A stretch of 64,000 nt of DNA from CAZOOK01 sp964581385 (GCA_964581385.1 CAZOOK010000004.1:1-64000), one strand, 5' to 3'; counted from the first letter of the stretch, positions 35,695-45,230 are shown. Program-made: numbers and translations. The notes: generated from the sequence alone by a model not told the origin.

Positions 35695-36295
35695 CGTGAT
35701 TCGTGATCGATCGTAATGAGCAAAATAGTGTTCGACCCGGCACACGACTCGACGGAGCCATGCGCCGTCGGGACCCGAAAGCCAAATTTAAGGTTCAGAC
35801 AGTGTCGCGTGGCATCCGTGACCACCCCACCGACGTTATCGATCGCTCCCAAAAAAGCGGCACAACTTCGTAAGCGGGGAACGAAAACGCAACAAGGCTC
35901 GGCGGCCTAACCATATGCCGCCACTCGGCCCCTGCGCGACCGATCACTGCCGCACAAGGCCGGTACTCGCATAAAGCCGCAGCCCGATAGCATCCGCCGC
36001 AGGTCTTCCGGCAGGCATCATAAGAGGCTTTTATGACAGATCGGTTACGCACCCGTTTATGGTCCGCAGGCAAGTTCCGCCAATGCGATTTCACTCCCCA
36101 GAACCAACGATAGCTGAATCAACGCAACGGTAAAAAAGACCTTTTACTTGTTTTCTTATTGCCAATCGGAATGGATCAAACAGACTTCCAGTGCCGATCT
36201 TCCCGCTTCCCGCTCTTAAAAAATCGGACCCCGCGCGAGCAGGGTCCGTCCGATCCAACCCGAAAAAGCTTGCCTGTTTAAGGACAAGTACCGAT
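35695..36295. other. Promoter region of the TPS/Ton operon
   Basis: 600 bases before tpsB. The distal end holds the terminator of the PstS-like gene (36218-36248). An AT-rich patch at about 36120-36170 could carry a promoter. No gene was recognised. Confidence 0.5.
36218..36248 (-). terminator. Rho-independent terminator of PstS-like gene 1
   Basis: Stem of GC-rich arms (36225-36231 with 36241-36248) followed on the minus strand by a run of six A/T pairs read as T. It lies 48 bases past the stop. A related hairpin follows the second PstS-like gene. Confidence 0.88.
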
Positions 36296-37717
36296 TTAGA
36301 ACGTCAGCTGAACCGGAGCGGTGGAGTTCTGGTGACGCGTACCTTTGGTAATGCAAGAATCCCAAGGATTGCCAGCCGGCGTGCCGGCGACGTCCGGATC
36401 GAGCAGCTGGCCCGGAACGGATACCTCGGTGGCGGGATCCGAAGCGACCGCGTTATAGGCATCGATAAAGTCGCTGCTGACCGATCCATCACCCTCGAAT
36501 GGCTGGCCGCCAACATTTGCGATGCGGAAGTTAAGCGTGTTGCTGAAGTAGAAATCATAGGCACCGCTGACGACCTGCGCCGGCTCGAACGGATTGGCCA
36601 CCGCGTTGCCGCAGGTTACCGCTGTGATGCCCTGGATATCAACGCTGTTGAGAGACGCATACGTATAGTGATCGCTGGCGCCTGGCTGGTTGCTCATGTC
36701 CAGGATACCGACGGCACGAGCACCCGCCGCGTTCGCCGCGTTCAACGCCGAAACAACCGCACCCGCGGTGGACTGCACGCAGTCCGAATACACTGTGTAG
36801 CCGGTGCAATCGCCGATATTTGCACTGCCCGTTTTCGGAGCCACGTTGCCGCCGAATGCTTTCGAGCCCGGATTGTGCAAGAAATATTGGTTCGCCGCCG
36901 CTTTAGTGCCCGAACCCGCATTGCGATCGATGAGGACAATGCCACCTGCCGGCAATGCGACGCCGTTAAACGCTCCCACGTCACCCTTCAGCTGGTTCCA
37001 GTTCTTGTAGAACCCAGCCTCGATCGCGGCGACTTCGGCAGTCGTGAAGTTGGTCTTTTGCGCAGCCAGAAGGCTGTTTTCGGCGACGCCATAGACGCTC
37101 TCATACAGCGGCGTCGAGTTGACTTTACCCAGCTCAGCCGCGGTCAATGCGGTGCTGCCCGCCGGTAGATTCGCACCGACGAACAAGGTGGATTCCTGAT
37201 CGGAAAAACCCAACAGAGGAATGTGGGTGGCGACGGTGGTGGTGCCCGACACGGCGGTCGAGTACTGAGTCGACGAACCCGCGCCGCAAGCTACCGTGTT
37301 GTTGGCACCCTGAGCATTGATAAAGTTCACGAGTTGAATAGCATGACTGCGCGCAATGCCGTCAATGCCATTTATGAACGCACCGCCGTTGTCGCCATAC
37401 TCAACGAACACTTTCTTACCGACCAGACTGGCCGGAATCGCACTTCCATCAGGCAATGTGGTTCCAATGGTGCCGTATACGGCGCGGTAATTTTTGCCCG
37501 CCGTACCGCAGGCCGCGTCCGTATAAACGTCGAACGAGGTCATCAGCTTCGCCGCGAACGCTTGGAACGAATTGGCTTGCGCCGCCGCTCCACCCGTGTA
37601 AAAAATAATGTCAGGAGCCTGCGTCGGCCCGAAAGCTTGAGCCTGGAAGCTGGCGACCAGGGCGGCAGCCCCGGTAGCAAGCAGTTTCATCTTCGTATTC
37701 ATTCGATACTCTCTCAA
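36296..37717 (-). CDS. PstS-like exported protein, copy 1
   Basis: 473-residue protein with signal peptide MNTKMKLLATGAAALVASFQ ending at AQA. It resembles periplasmic phosphate-binding proteins of the PBP-like-2 type: an early glycine loop (FYTGGAAAQ), and the motif RNAGSGTKAAANQYFL, which matches the RxDGSGT phosphate-contact segment of PstS. It is longer than PstS and lacks the usual pstCAB neighbours. Two Cys pairs (VACGAGSS; TVTCGNAVA) occur. It sits 78 bp after a VPLPK surface-protein gene and is paralogous to the gene at 43774. Likely secreted or periplasmic; ligand unproven. Confidence 0.8.
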   Translation of the reverse strand: MREYRMNTKMKLLATGAAALVASFQAQAFGPTQAPDIIFYTGGAAAQANSFQAFAAKLMTSFDVYTDAACGTAGKNYRAVYGTIGTTLPDGSAIPASLVGKKVFVEYGDNGGAFINGIDGIARSHAIQLVNFINAQGANNTVACGAGSSTQYSTAVSGTTTVATHIPLLGFSDQESTLFVGANLPAGSTALTAAELGKVNSTPLYESVYGVAENSLLAAQKTNFTTAEVAAIEAGFYKNWNQLKGDVGAFNGVALPAGGIVLIDRNAGSGTKAAANQYFLHNPGSKAFGGNVAPKTGSANIGDCTGYTVYSDCVQSTAGAVVSALNAANAAGARAVGILDMSNQPGASDHYTYASLNSVDIQGITAVTCGNAVANPFEPAQVVSGAYDFYFSNTLNFRIANVGGQPFEGDGSVSSDFIDAYNAVASDPATEVSVPGQLLDPDVAGTPAGNPWDSCITKGTRHQNSTAPVQLTF

Positions 37718-37751
37718 TTTGCTTGAATCTGATAGTTTTTCAATCAGACAG

Positions 37752-37781
37752 AAAAAATGTCGCGCGACAGCGGTCGCGCGA
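37752..37781 (-). terminator. Attenuator-like hairpin between VPLPK gene 1 and PstS-like gene 1
   Basis: Perfect 9-base stem (37760-37768 with 37773-37781), four-base loop, then six T on the minus strand. It lies 15 bases past the stop of the surface-protein gene and 35 bases before the PstS-like start. A second smaller hairpin (37729-37747, one mismatch) follows. The same two-hairpin order exists in copy 2. Confidence 0.8.
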
Positions 37782-37795
37782 TCTTCAATACTTAG

Positions 37796-38626
37796 TTAGG
37801 CGGCGAAACCGGAGAAGCTGTCGCCATCGGCCGTCTTGCCGCGACGGGCGATCACGCCCATCAGCACCAGACCGGACAGCAGCAGAGCCCAGGACTTGGG
37901 CAGCGGCACGGTCTGAACCGCCACGGTGTAGGTCAGCAGACCCGCGGAGGTCATATCCCAGGTGCCGGCGAAGGTCGTCACCAGTGCCTTGAGACTGCCA
38001 GTTGAACCATCACCGTTCAGGCCCAACTGGTAGAACTTCAGCGAGGTGCCCAGGGCCGCTTGGATGGGGACGCCGGAAACACTGGCGCCACCCTTGAAAC
38101 CACTGCCCAGATTGAAGCTGTCGCCGTAGTAAGCAGCGTCATTGCTTAAGGCCGAGGCGGTCAGTGAGCTGGTCGACGACTGAGCCGTCAGATTGATCGC
38201 ATTGATATAAGGATCGAGGGAAGCGACCTGCGTCAGCTGGTCATTGGAAGTCGAACCGACTTTACCTACACCTGTGCCCAACGTGGCGTTCGAGGTGAAA
38301 TCCGCGTTGTAGGTGTTGGTTGTGCCGTTGGAATTCTCGGCGACGACGGTGTACTGCAGGGCGTCGCTACCAGCAGCGGTGATAAAGCTCGTCCAATTCG
38401 CATCGCTAGACAGGTCGTAGCTGGACGTCGCGGTACCGGTGAACGAATTCAGGTGCAGACCGGTATCGTAGACATATGAGGTCTGGTTCGTAGCGTCCCA
38501 TACGTTCAGAAACACCGAGCCGTTACCCGACTGGCCGTTCGCAATGCCGGTGTTGGCAAACGCCGAACCGGCAGCGGCAAGAGCCATGACCCCCACAATT
38601 GCCTCAAGCTTAAAAAATATTTTCAC
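37796..38626 (-). CDS. VPLPK-tailed surface protein, copy 1
   Basis: 276-residue exported protein. The open frame extends to 38731, but the GTG at 38626 is chosen: GGAG lies seven bases ahead, and it matches the length and start of its paralogues. Signal peptide ends at SAFAN. The body is beta-rich with the conserved NGQSGNGSVFLNVWDATNQ and TGLHLNSFTGTASSSYDL. The C-terminus has VPLPKSWALLLSGLVLMGV, then ARRGKTADGDSFSGFAA. The sorting signal therefore has Lys directly after VPLP and an extra polar tail of about 15 residues after the Arg pair, which is unusual. It shares a 191-base identical block with copy 3. Confidence 0.85.
   Translation of the reverse strand: MKIFFKLEAIVGVMALAAAGSAFANTGIANGQSGNGSVFLNVWDATNQTSYVYDTGLHLNSFTGTATSSYDLSSDANWTSFITAAGSDALQYTVVAENSNGTTNTYNADFTSNATLGTGVGKVGSTSNDQLTQVASLDPYINAINLTAQSSTSSLTASALSNDAAYYGDSFNLGSGFKGGASVSGVPIQAALGTSLKFYQLGLNGDGSTGSLKALVTTFAGTWDMTSAGLLTYTVAVQTVPLPKSWALLLSGLVLMGVIARRGKTADGDSFSGFAA
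37809..37999. repeat. 191-base block identical to 45283-45473
   Basis: Read side by side, these 191 bases match the block at 45283-45473 without a difference. The block encodes the C-terminal 60-odd residues of VPLPK proteins 1 and 3, including the sorting signal. The rest of the two genes differs at scattered sites, which suggests recent gene conversion or duplication. Confidence 0.9.
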
Positions 38627-39290
38627 TTTGTCACTCCACATGTTGAAAAACCGAGTTGGGAAAACTTGCTTCCATGCTTGTAGCTCATCCCACGTCAACC
38701 GACCGTTCGTACGGCCCGGAAGCAGCAGCAACGACCTGAAAGCCCTTTCACCGCAAGGAGAAGATATCCGACCGGAATTTCACGAAGCAACAATAAATCT
38801 ATATTTTTTGCGAACTTTATTATTCTGTTTTAAATATTCGCATTAAAACTTACGATATCGATATATGGATATGGCGATTTATATGTACTTTATTTATATC
38901 TATATGTACGGGATTCGAAAGTCACTTCGAATTTAATAGCGTCACGTGCTATCGATAAAAGAAAAAAGAATGAAGGCGGAGAGAAAATCGGACATCGGCA
39001 AAACTCTCACAAAACGCTTGTCATTCGGTCACGACGCGGAAGAATGTTGAAATCAGCCCGAAATCGGGCAACGATTTGAGAGAAAGTAAGTGAAACAGCG
39101 CGGCGTGCGGCGGCCGAACCGCGCTACGAAGGAGTGCCTGCCCGCATCCGCATCGTCCTACTTACCGGAGTCGATAGCGCCGGCAGAGCAGCATCGGTCC
39201 ACGTCGGCATTTAGTCGGATAGCAGAATGCTTGAATTACATTGCTTTTCGAGCAGAAGGCACACAATATCTGCCGCGCGACTTTCGACGC
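38627..39290. other. AT-rich promoter island before VPLPK gene 1
   Basis: 664 bases with no gene. Bases about 38780-39010 are markedly AT-rich (ATATATGGATATGG, TATTTATATCTATATG), in contrast to the surrounding GC-rich DNA. This probably contains the promoter of VPLPK gene 1 and may bind a silencer such as H-NS/MvaT, which is inference. A GC-rich hairpin at 39097-39125 may end transcription of VPLPK gene 2, but no T-run follows. Confidence 0.6.
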
Positions 39291-40112
39291 TCAGATCGCC
39301 AAGCCGGAGAAGCTATCGCCATTAACAGGCTCGCTGCGACAAAGAATCACACCTATCAGTGCCAAACCGGACAGCAGCAATCCCCAGGACTTCGGCAGCG
39401 GCACGGCTGTGTAGGTCAACAAACCGCCCGTGGTCAGATCCCAAGTGCCGGTGAAGGTCGTCACCAGCGCTTTGAGGCTGCTTGTCGAGCCGTCACCATT
39501 CAGACCCAGCTGATAGAAATTCAGCGAAGTGCCGAGCGCGGCTTGGATCGGGATGCCTGCAACCTGAGCCCCACCCCTGAAACCGCTGCCCATATTGAAA
39601 CTGTCACCGTAGTAAGCGGCATCGTTGGTCAGCGCCGAGGCGGTCAGCGAGTTGGTCGACGGCTGGACCGTCAGATTGATCGCATTGATATAGGGATCGA
39701 GGCTGGCCACCTGACCCAACTGAGCGTTGGAAGTCGAACCCACTTTACCGACGCTCGTGCCCAACGCGGCATTCGAGGTGAAATCCGTGTTGTAGGTATT
39801 GGTTGAGCCGTTGGAATTTGCGGCAACGACAGAGTACTGCAGAGCGTCGTTGCCGGCAGCGGTGAGGAAGCTCGTCCAGTTCGTGTCGCCGACCAGGTTG
39901 TGGCTCAGCGACGACGTGCCGGTGAACGAATTCAGGTGCAGACCGGTGTCGTAGACATAGGAGGTCTGGTTGTTGGTGTCGATCACGTTCAGAAACACCG
40001 AACCGTTACCCGACTGACCGTTCGCAATGCTGGTATTCGCGAACACCGAACCGGTGGCGGCAAGAGCAGCTATTCCCGCAATTGTTTTGAGTTTGAAAAA
40101 GTGATTCTTCAT
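39291..40112 (-). CDS. VPLPK-tailed surface protein, copy 2 (without PstS partner)
   Basis: 273-residue paralogue of the proteins at 37796 and 45270. Signal peptide MKNHFFKLKTIAGIAALAAT, then NGQSGNGSVFLNVIDTNNQ and TGLHLNSFTGTSSLSHNL. The C-terminal signal is VPLPKSWGLLLSGLALIGV followed by ILCRSEPVNGDSFSGLAI. The first Arg of the usual pair is replaced by Cys, and the AVQTV segment before VPLP is lost, so processing may be altered. It is the most diverged of the three. Unlike copies 1 and 3 it has no PstS-like gene after it. Confidence 0.85.
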   Translation of the reverse strand: MKNHFFKLKTIAGIAALAATGSVFANTSIANGQSGNGSVFLNVIDTNNQTSYVYDTGLHLNSFTGTSSLSHNLVGDTNWTSFLTAAGNDALQYSVVAANSNGSTNTYNTDFTSNAALGTSVGKVGSTSNAQLGQVASLDPYINAINLTVQPSTNSLTASALTNDAAYYGDSFNMGSGFRGGAQVAGIPIQAALGTSLNFYQLGLNGDGSTSSLKALVTTFTGTWDLTTGGLLTYTAVPLPKSWGLLLSGLALIGVILCRSEPVNGDSFSGLAI

Positions 40113-40178
40113 TTTAGCCCTTCCTAATGTTGTAGATAGAAAACTAAAAAGAAGCGACCGTAGTCCACCGGACCATTC

Positions 40179-42518
40179 TCATCCCACGTGAAACCTACCG
40201 CGCCTGCGAATGGCCCAGATCAGTGTCAACGCAAACAACAGATCCCGGCTGATGGATCCCCCACCACTGGACGGCGAGGAGTTGTTGCCCGTGCCGTCAG
40301 ATAACGATGCAGTAACTTTGGCCACGAACGCATCATGGCTACCACCGCCATAGACACTCTGGAGCGGGCCAGCGGTTGGAAAATCGTTGGAATGCGTCGC
40401 GCCGGCCACATAAGCATTGCCGGCGCCGTCGAGCGCGATGGCGTTTACGCTGTCGCTGGCGCTGCCACCCAGATAGGTGGCGTACACCAAAGCGCTGCCA
40501 TCGCCTTTTAGCTCGGTAATGAATGCATCGTAGCCGCCGTCGTTGGCGGCCTGTAACGGATTCACGGACGGAAAATCTGTGGAATCGGTATCGCCCGCGA
40601 TATAGGCATTGCCGGCGCTGTCCACTGCGATCGCATTGGCGGTGTCGTAGCCGCTGCCGTCAACGTAGGTTGAATACTGCAAGCGACCGTTAATCTGTTG
40701 GTCGCTATCTGCCACTATGATCTTGGTAACGAAAGCGTTCTGCATGCCGGAGAGCGTGGACTGCAGCGGGTTAAGGGTCGGGAAATTGGTGGATCCAGTG
40801 TACCCGGCGACATAGGCGTCAAAGTTGTTGTCCAGAGCGATGGCGCGGGCAAAGTCGTCGCCGTCGCCTCCCAGGTACGTTGAATAAAGCAAGGAGCTGC
40901 CGAGTACCGCAACAAAAGCGTCGTAATTGCCGCCGCCATGAGTGGCTTGTGCGGCGTTGGTAGTCGTGTGGAAATCGGTAGATGTCGTAGAGCCGGCAAC
41001 GTAAGCGTTGCCAAATTTGTCCAAAGCGATCGCGAACGCATAGTCGTCGCCGCTACCGCCAAAATAGCTCGAACGATCGAGGGAGCTGCCATCGGGTGCA
41101 AAGCTCGCAAGAAAAACATCCTGACCGCCGGAATTCTTGGAACTCTTGGGGTCCAACGGATTCTTGATGGGGAAATCGGCAGATTCGGTGTATCCGACTA
41201 CCACAGGATCACCGATGCCATCCAAGGCGATCGCCGTCGCCACATCACTGTCACTGCCGCCCAGATAGGTGGAAAACGTCAGCACACTACCATCGCTCTG
41301 AAGCTCAAGCACGAAGGCATCGGAATCGCCGCCGCCGTAGGTGGGCTGTGCCGGGTTGGCGGATATGGGAAAGTCGGTCGATGTCGTCGAACCCGCTACG
41401 TAGGCATTGCCGCTTCCATCCACAGCGATCCCATACGCGTAGTCGTTGCCGCTGCCACCAAGGTAAGTCGAATAGACCAGCGAACTGCCATCGGCGCTGA
41501 GCTTGGCAACGAAGACATCGTAGTTGCCACCATTCTTGCTATTCAGCGCGCTGGCGGTCGGAAAATCGGTCGAGGTGGTATAGCCCGCGACATAAGTGTC
41601 GTAGGACTTGCCGTCCTGGCTATACAAGGCAATCGCGTAAGCCTGATCGTCGCCCGTGCCGCCGAGATAGGTGGAATAAGATAGCGTCGGATCGATGATC
41701 AAGACCTGCCGACGGTCATAGTCCCCAAAGTTGAACGCCACCTGCCCTGCATCGATCTCGTAATGGCCCTCAACGAGCTTTCTCGTACCATCGATGGTCT
41801 GGTAAACAACGGGCTTGTGCTGCCGTACGACGCGGCCTTTTGCCTTGATTAGCAGATCGCCCTGATTGTCGAGCGCAAGCCGGTCCGCACCTTCGATCCC
41901 GAGCCGAATCTGGTTTGGATCGGCACCGGGTTGGACGACAAAGTCGTATTCCAACTGCTGCGGATTACCGTACAGCACCCAGTCGATGCCCTGGTATACA
42001 TTCTGGTAGCGGATGGCCCCATAGTTGGGAACATGGGAATGCCATTTCGATCTATCGCTACCAATAAAGTAGTTGCTGTAACTTCCCTGCGTCCGCTCTG
42101 CCTGCATCTTCGGCGATGCCTGCGCATGCAGGAGGTGAAAGCTCACAGTAGCGGTGGCGATGGATTCTGGAATCGCATTTATATGCCTGCCTTTCTGTAT
42201 ATCGAGCCCACCGACCTGGTCTGCGTTCCCGCGCAGGCTCAGAACGGCGCCCGATCCGGTCAGACTCAGACTGTAGCCTTGCCCGCGCGCGACGTAGTTG
42301 ACGTCTTTGGCGGCTTGGCCGACGTTCGGCTCGAAGCTCATCGGAATCTTGCTATAGCTCAAAGCAGTCCGCGATTGAGTGATGGCCGGACCGGGCATCG
42401 GCTTGGCGACCGCGAGGGCTGCCAATGTAGTCGTCGAAGAATGAGCTGCGGCAGCGACGCCCAATGCCGTCAATGAGGACAAGATAAACACCGCAATCGA
42501 CCCGCTTGCCGCTGTCAC
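40179..42518 (-). CDS. Seven-repeat SBBP beta-propeller protein with GlyGly-CTERM-like tail
   Basis: 779-residue exported protein. Signal peptide about 1-25. An N-terminal domain (about 50-275) with FEPNVGQAAKDVNYVARG is the domain that usually precedes SBBP repeats. From residue 281 seven SBBP repeats follow, each with a YSTYLGG-type start and an NAYVAGSTTSTDFP-type end, enough to close one seven-bladed propeller. The C-terminus, about residues 748-779, is SSPSSGGGSISRDLLFALTL followed by RRRGRFHVG. This looks like a GlyGly-CTERM signal (cut by rhombosortase) and not a VPLPA one. The gene lies between duplicated VPLPK modules. Function unknown; likely surface protein. Confidence 0.87.
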   Translation of the reverse strand: MTAASGSIAVFILSSLTALGVAAAAHSSTTTLAALAVAKPMPGPAITQSRTALSYSKIPMSFEPNVGQAAKDVNYVARGQGYSLSLTGSGAVLSLRGNADQVGGLDIQKGRHINAIPESIATATVSFHLLHAQASPKMQAERTQGSYSNYFIGSDRSKWHSHVPNYGAIRYQNVYQGIDWVLYGNPQQLEYDFVVQPGADPNQIRLGIEGADRLALDNQGDLLIKAKGRVVRQHKPVVYQTIDGTRKLVEGHYEIDAGQVAFNFGDYDRRQVLIIDPTLSYSTYLGGTGDDQAYAIALYSQDGKSYDTYVAGYTTSTDFPTASALNSKNGGNYDVFVAKLSADGSSLVYSTYLGGSGNDYAYGIAVDGSGNAYVAGSTTSTDFPISANPAQPTYGGGDSDAFVLELQSDGSVLTFSTYLGGSDSDVATAIALDGIGDPVVVGYTESADFPIKNPLDPKSSKNSGGQDVFLASFAPDGSSLDRSSYFGGSGDDYAFAIALDKFGNAYVAGSTTSTDFHTTTNAAQATHGGGNYDAFVAVLGSSLLYSTYLGGDGDDFARAIALDNNFDAYVAGYTGSTNFPTLNPLQSTLSGMQNAFVTKIIVADSDQQINGRLQYSTYVDGSGYDTANAIAVDSAGNAYIAGDTDSTDFPSVNPLQAANDGGYDAFITELKGDGSALVYATYLGGSASDSVNAIALDGAGNAYVAGATHSNDFPTAGPLQSVYGGGSHDAFVAKVTASLSDGTGNNSSPSSGGGSISRDLLFALTLIWAIRRRGRFHVG

Positions 42519-42577
42519 GTGAAAGCTCCCATTCGATGATCGACGAGAAATGTCATTACATCCGAACTACATTCCGC

Positions 42578-43654
42578 TTACTGCCTCGCCTGCTCATCCG
42601 AATGTAAGTGAGATGTGGCCTCAACCTTGAAAACAGGCACGTAATCGATGCGGCAGATCGTCTCGCTCTTGCCGTCCTTGAGCCGGGTGATCGCGTCGTA
42701 CTTCAGATTTGAATCGGGCACGTCTTTTGATTGAACGTAAGTCTGGTCGCCGAATCTGAACGGAAGCCTTTCACTCTGACAGCCGCCATGTGGTAACAAC
42801 GATGTCCGATGCTTGTCCAGATCAGTGCGCTCGTTGTTGAGCACGGCCAATTCGGACCAACTGCAGCCCTGCGCCAACAGCGGTTTGACCTTCTTTGTGA
42901 TCCGTGCAACGAAATCGGATTTGCCATCGTTGTCGATATCGATCGCGGCGGCACCCGGCTCCGGAAAGACTTCAGGCAGCTTGCCGTGAAAGTTTCTCGA
43001 AGTCGTCGAATACGGCAGTTCGAATTTGGGGTAGTCCAGGGTTCCATCCAGCGCCGCCTGGCACAGGTGCTCATCCTTTGACTGAACGATGCTCACCTTG
43101 GGCTGGTCCCGACTAACCTTGCAAACGAGCGTCTCTACATGATCCTTTCCCAGCTGCGACAGATATAAAGGACCGTCGTCGTTGCTTGCCAGGGTGTAAA
43201 GCTTGCCGGCGATACGAATCAGACTGAAGTCGGCAACGCTGTCCATTTTGACGTTGCGACCGAATCCAGGCGCTCGTAGGACGTCGAGCCGGTTTCCTTT
43301 GGTATCGAGATAAATGAGATCCGGCTGGTCCTTGTCTGAATAGCGCTGGATAAATGCGTAAAACGGATGGCCGTCGCCGTTGAGATCGACTTTGGCGGCG
43401 GGTGCATTGAGGTTCAGATTCGGTTGTTTTTCGCCCAATTCCTCGGGAATGATTTGATCGAACGGTAACGCCAGCGCCGCCAACGTGCCGTGGTTTGCAT
43501 GGTCGGCCAGAACACCGCATGCCGTGCCATCCTTTACATCTGGGGCAGTGGCGGGTTGTGCCCATACCTGATTCATAGACAGCAGCACAACCATCATTGT
43601 TGTCGTCGCACGTGCGATAACTTGCATTAGTTGGATTCGCATATAAAGGTTCAT
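42578..43654 (-). CDS. Exported protein of unknown function
   Basis: 358-residue protein. Signal peptide with a hydrophobic core (ATTTMMVVLLSMNQVWA). The mature part has FG-GAP/VCBS-like stretches with acidic metal-binding patterns: KVDLNGDGHPFYAFIQRYSD and AIDIDNDGKSDFVARITKK. Several Cys residues are present (GTACGVLAD, LVCKVSRD, GCSWSEL). No enzyme motif is seen. It ends 60 bp before the SBBP gene on the same strand and may be co-transcribed with it. Alternative ATGs exist at residues 5 and 10. Confidence 0.75.
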   Translation of the reverse strand: MNLYMRIQLMQVIARATTTMMVVLLSMNQVWAQPATAPDVKDGTACGVLADHANHGTLAALALPFDQIIPEELGEKQPNLNLNAPAAKVDLNGDGHPFYAFIQRYSDKDQPDLIYLDTKGNRLDVLRAPGFGRNVKMDSVADFSLIRIAGKLYTLASNDDGPLYLSQLGKDHVETLVCKVSRDQPKVSIVQSKDEHLCQAALDGTLDYPKFELPYSTTSRNFHGKLPEVFPEPGAAAIDIDNDGKSDFVARITKKVKPLLAQGCSWSELAVLNNERTDLDKHRTSLLPHGGCQSERLPFRFGDQTYVQSKDVPDSNLKYDAITRLKDGKSETICRIDYVPVFKVEATSHLHSDEQARQ

Positions 43655-43680
43655 CAGAATTCTACGTGTTACGGATTGCC

Positions 43681-43714
43681 AAAAAAAATCAGACCCTGCA
43701 CGAGCAGGGTCTGA
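43681..43714 (-). terminator. Rho-independent terminator of PstS-like gene 2
   Basis: Perfect 11-base stem (43689-43699 with 43704-43714), four-base loop, eight T on the minus strand. A 14-base palindrome (43708-43721) overlaps its upstream arm. It is a paralogue of the terminator at 36218. Confidence 0.93.
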
Positions 43715-43773
43715 TCAGACCAGCGGTAAAGCTTTCTAGTTCGCCACTTTAATACTACTAAGCATTGCCTAAC

Positions 43774-45180
43774 TTAGAACACAAGCTGCAGCGGGGCAGT
43801 CGAATTCAAATGGTGCGTACCGCGGGTGATGCAAGAATCCCAAGGGTTGCCAGCCGGCGTACCGGTGACATCCGGGTCGAGCAGCACGCCCGGAACGGAA
43901 ACCTCGGTCGCCGGATCAGAGGCTACGATCGTGTACGCATCCATTAAGTCGCTGCTCGCCGAACCATCGCCTTCGAATGGCTGGCCGCCGATGCTGACGG
44001 TGCGATACTGAAGCGAGTTGGTGAAGAACAGATCGTGCTTGCCGGCAACCACATTGGCCGGCTCGAACAGATTCGCCACCGCGTTGCCGCAGGTCACGGC
44101 GGTCACGCCCTGGATATCGACACCGTTGACATTGCCGAACGTATAGCTGTCGCCAGCGCCGGGCTGGAATTCCATACCCAGCAGGCCGACGGCACGCGCG
44201 CCCTTGCTGTTGGCGTCGTCCATACCGGCCTTGACGTTACCATTGCTGCTCTTCGGGCAATCCGAATACACGGTGTAGTTGGTACAGTCGCCAACGTTGC
44301 CGCCCGTCGAAACCTTCGGCGCGATATTACCGCCGAACGCCTTCGAGCCCGGGTTGTGCAGGAAATATTCGTTCCAGGCTGCCTTGGAGCCCGAACCGGA
44401 ATTACGATCCATGAAAACAACCGGGCCAGACGGCAAGGCAACGCCGTTAAATGCGCCGACGTCGCCCTTCACTTGGTTCCAGTTCTTGATGAAGCCGGCT
44501 TCGATGCCGGTGAGTTCGAACTTGGAGAAGTTCACCTTTTGCGCAGCCAAAGTGTTGGTTTCAGCAACGCCAAACACGTTTTCGTACAGCGGGAACGTGG
44601 CGACTTTCGTCAGTTCCGAAGTCGTGATCGCGGTGGTGCCGCTCGGCAGATTGGTGCCGGTGAACAGCGTGATTTCCTCGTCCGACATGCCGAGCAGCGG
44701 AACCTGTGAACCGACGGTGGGCGTACCCGAGACGGCGGTCGAATACTGGGTCGCACCGGCGCCGCAGGCCACGGTGTTGTTGGCGCCCTGGGCGTTGATG
44801 AAGTTTATCTGCGGAATGGCGTGCGCGCGGACCGGGCCATCAATGCCGTTAGCGAAGGTGCCGCCGTTATTGCCGTTCTCGATAAATACTTTCTTGCCAG
44901 CGAGGCTGGCAGGCATCGCGCTGCCATCCGGCAGTGTCGCCGCCATGGTGCCGAATACGGCGCGATAGTTGGCGCCCTGCGTACCGCAGGCCGCGTCGGT
45001 GTAGACGTCGAAGGAAGTCATCAGCTTTTCCATGAAGGCCAAAGCCGCGCCACCCTGGGCCGAACCACTGCCCGTGTAAAAAATAAAGTCAGGAGCCTGC
45101 GTCGGGCCAAAAGCCTGAGCCTGGAAGCTGGCGACCAGGGCAGCAGCCCCGGCAGCGAGCAGTTTCATCTTCGTATTCAT
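43774..45180 (-). CDS. PstS-like exported protein, copy 2
   Basis: 468-residue paralogue of the protein at 36296, with nearly the same signal peptide (MNTKMKLLAAGAAALVASFQ). The glycine loop is FYTGSGSAQGG and the phosphate-type motif is RNSGSGSKAAWNEYFL. The C-terminal segment TPAGNPWDSCITRGTHHLNS is shared with copy 1. It lies 89 bp after VPLPK gene 3, with the same hairpin pair between them. Divergence between the paralogues is spread over the whole length, greater than in the surface-protein C-termini. Probable role is ligand (perhaps phosphate) binding outside the inner membrane; no transporter genes nearby. Confidence 0.8.
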   Translation of the reverse strand: MNTKMKLLAAGAAALVASFQAQAFGPTQAPDFIFYTGSGSAQGGAALAFMEKLMTSFDVYTDAACGTQGANYRAVFGTMAATLPDGSAMPASLAGKKVFIENGNNGGTFANGIDGPVRAHAIPQINFINAQGANNTVACGAGATQYSTAVSGTPTVGSQVPLLGMSDEEITLFTGTNLPSGTTAITTSELTKVATFPLYENVFGVAETNTLAAQKVNFSKFELTGIEAGFIKNWNQVKGDVGAFNGVALPSGPVVFMDRNSGSGSKAAWNEYFLHNPGSKAFGGNIAPKVSTGGNVGDCTNYTVYSDCPKSSNGNVKAGMDDANSKGARAVGLLGMEFQPGAGDSYTFGNVNGVDIQGVTAVTCGNAVANLFEPANVVAGKHDLFFTNSLQYRTVSIGGQPFEGDGSASSDLMDAYTIVASDPATEVSVPGVLLDPDVTGTPAGNPWDSCITRGTHHLNSTAPLQLVF

Positions 45181-45230
45181 TCGATACTCTCTCTTAAAAT
45201 GCTTGAATCTGATTGCTTTTCAATCAGGAG

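Noticed and set aside
37796..37860. PstS identity as a true phosphate transporter subunit
   Set aside because: The nearby PstS-like proteins share the phosphate motif but lack pstC/A/B genes and are longer than PstS, so no pst gene symbol was given.
39097..39125. Hairpin as terminator of VPLPK gene 2
   Set aside because: Only seven paired bases with a long loop and no T-run; too weak to list as a terminator.
38684..40189. Shared 12-base sequence about 60 bases before VPLPK genes 1 and 2
   Set aside because: A 12-base match is expected by chance in a window this long, and in copy 2 it overlaps the end of the SBBP gene; copy 3 lacks it.
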